From Magnaporthiopsis rhizophila (taxonomy: Eukaryota > Ascomycota > Sordariomycetes > Magnaporthales > Magnaporthaceae), in contig PYSS01000005.1 of NCBI GenBank assembly GCA_003049465.1, positions 262,087 to 326,086 of the forward strand: 64,000 nucleotides of DNA. The letters run 5' to 3'. Below, one piece after another: positions 63,250 to 64,000 of this stretch. Numbering within the stretch: position 1 is the first letter of the stretch; each line of letters begins with the position of its first letter. The notes beneath the pieces are model-generated. The model worked only from the letters and a program-made list of their open reading frames with translations, made no database searches and was not told the origin of the DNA. The position numbers and the translations under genes are program-made.

Positions 63250-64000
63250 GGATGTGGGCGAATCAACCAGGATATGGAGCTGTGCCTGGAACGCTGAGTT
63301 GAGGCTTGTACAGTAAATTTTCGAAAGGCATCACACTCGTTCTAGAATACGCTTTGTTGCCCGACACCAATCTGTATCCACATGCACCTCTTTCTTTTCC
63401 ATGCTGCGGAAGCATGTTTATAGGACGGGGCCTTCTCCCACCAGGACGCTCAAAGATGTGAAAAAGAAGACATGAACGAACAAAAAAATATGTTGATACG
63501 TAGAGTGGTATTCACGAGGGCCTTGTCTCGGCTGCCAGCACCCGGAGTATTTGCTTGGCTTGCAGCAGATATTAAAGGATGTCAGAAGCGCTCTCTGCCT
63601 TTACTAGCCAGTTGTGGAACATACCCGAACTTGCGCTGTATCAAATTCATGCACAGGAAGACGAAGTGATGTGGAGGGATGGCTGCTACTACGATCTATA
63701 ACTTGGTGGTTGCTGGGCATGGCCACATACGTGGACCATTGAAGGGTGGGGTAGAGGAGAGATGTCATTGGGACTTCTATGCTGGCCGGATAGTGATAGA
63801 GATATGACCACGCAGGAGCGATGACCCCGGCGCGTCACCGACCTACAGCCGCAAAGTGTGTCCTGGTACAAATATCAGCCAATGCCTGTCTCCATGTATC
63901 TCTACTGGCCAGGTATATGCATAAACGCCTGGACAATATGTCCCCAGCCCTGGTACTTGCCCAGGCGAACGGCTGGACACGACGACAGCGTCACCGGCAG
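63250..64000. other. Intergenic, no gene seen
   Basis: The last 750 bp carry no supported gene; the window ends before the next one is visible. Confidence 0.4.

Overview
The window looks like a filamentous ascomycete (Pezizomycotina, probably Sordariomycetes) chromosome. Genes are monocistronic, GC-rich in coding sequence, and broken by short introns (mostly 50-110 nt) with GT-AG ends and CTAAC/CTGAC-type branch sites. The content (FluG, cell-wall GH76, RAE1, RTF1, gamma-tubulin, COQ7, PLD1) is that of a fungal nuclear genome. I see no ribosomal RNA, convincing tRNA, transposon, CRISPR array or viral insertion. The species cannot be named from the sequence.

Left arm (about 1-7,650) reads like an accessory region. 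It holds three unrecognised helix- or coil-rich genes: one with an internal duplication, one with an EAAAK-like tail, and one with an in-frame stop. Between them lies a divergent pair of stand-alone alpha/beta hydrolases of the HGLNGDP (SERAC1/DUF676, SesB-like) family, which in fungi is often the N-terminal domain of NLR-type proteins. The plus-strand copy has two GC-AG introns and a Cys at the nucleophile position.

Middle (8,000-32,900) is mostly conserved genes: branched-chain aminotransferase with a TGACTCA/CCAAT element upstream, ethanolamine-phosphate cytidylyltransferase, a conserved fungal protein, RAE1, a probable mitochondrial protein, a secreted alpha/beta hydrolase, a secreted endonuclease/exonuclease/phosphatase-fold protein, an interrupted membrane-protein ORF, ERV41, a DsbA-fold protein and FluG.

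After a 3.6 kb stretch with no convincing gene (32,898-36,545) come a GH76 mannanase-like wall protein, a MYND-finger protein, an HSL-type hydrolase lacking its nucleophile serine, a 2OG-Fe(II) oxygenase, a dihydrodipicolinate-synthase-family aldolase and a small single-pass membrane protein.

The right arm (46,700-64,000) holds an ABC1/UbiB-type kinase-like protein, RTF1 divergent from COQ7, a very large phospholipase D, gamma-tubulin and a small polar protein. Functional links are modest: PLD1 and ECT1 in phospholipid metabolism, COQ7 and the UbiB-like protein in ubiquinone/mitochondria, ERV41 and GH76 in secretion and cell wall. The most unusual material is the left-arm hydrolase/coiled-coil cluster and the two genes interrupted by a single TAG.
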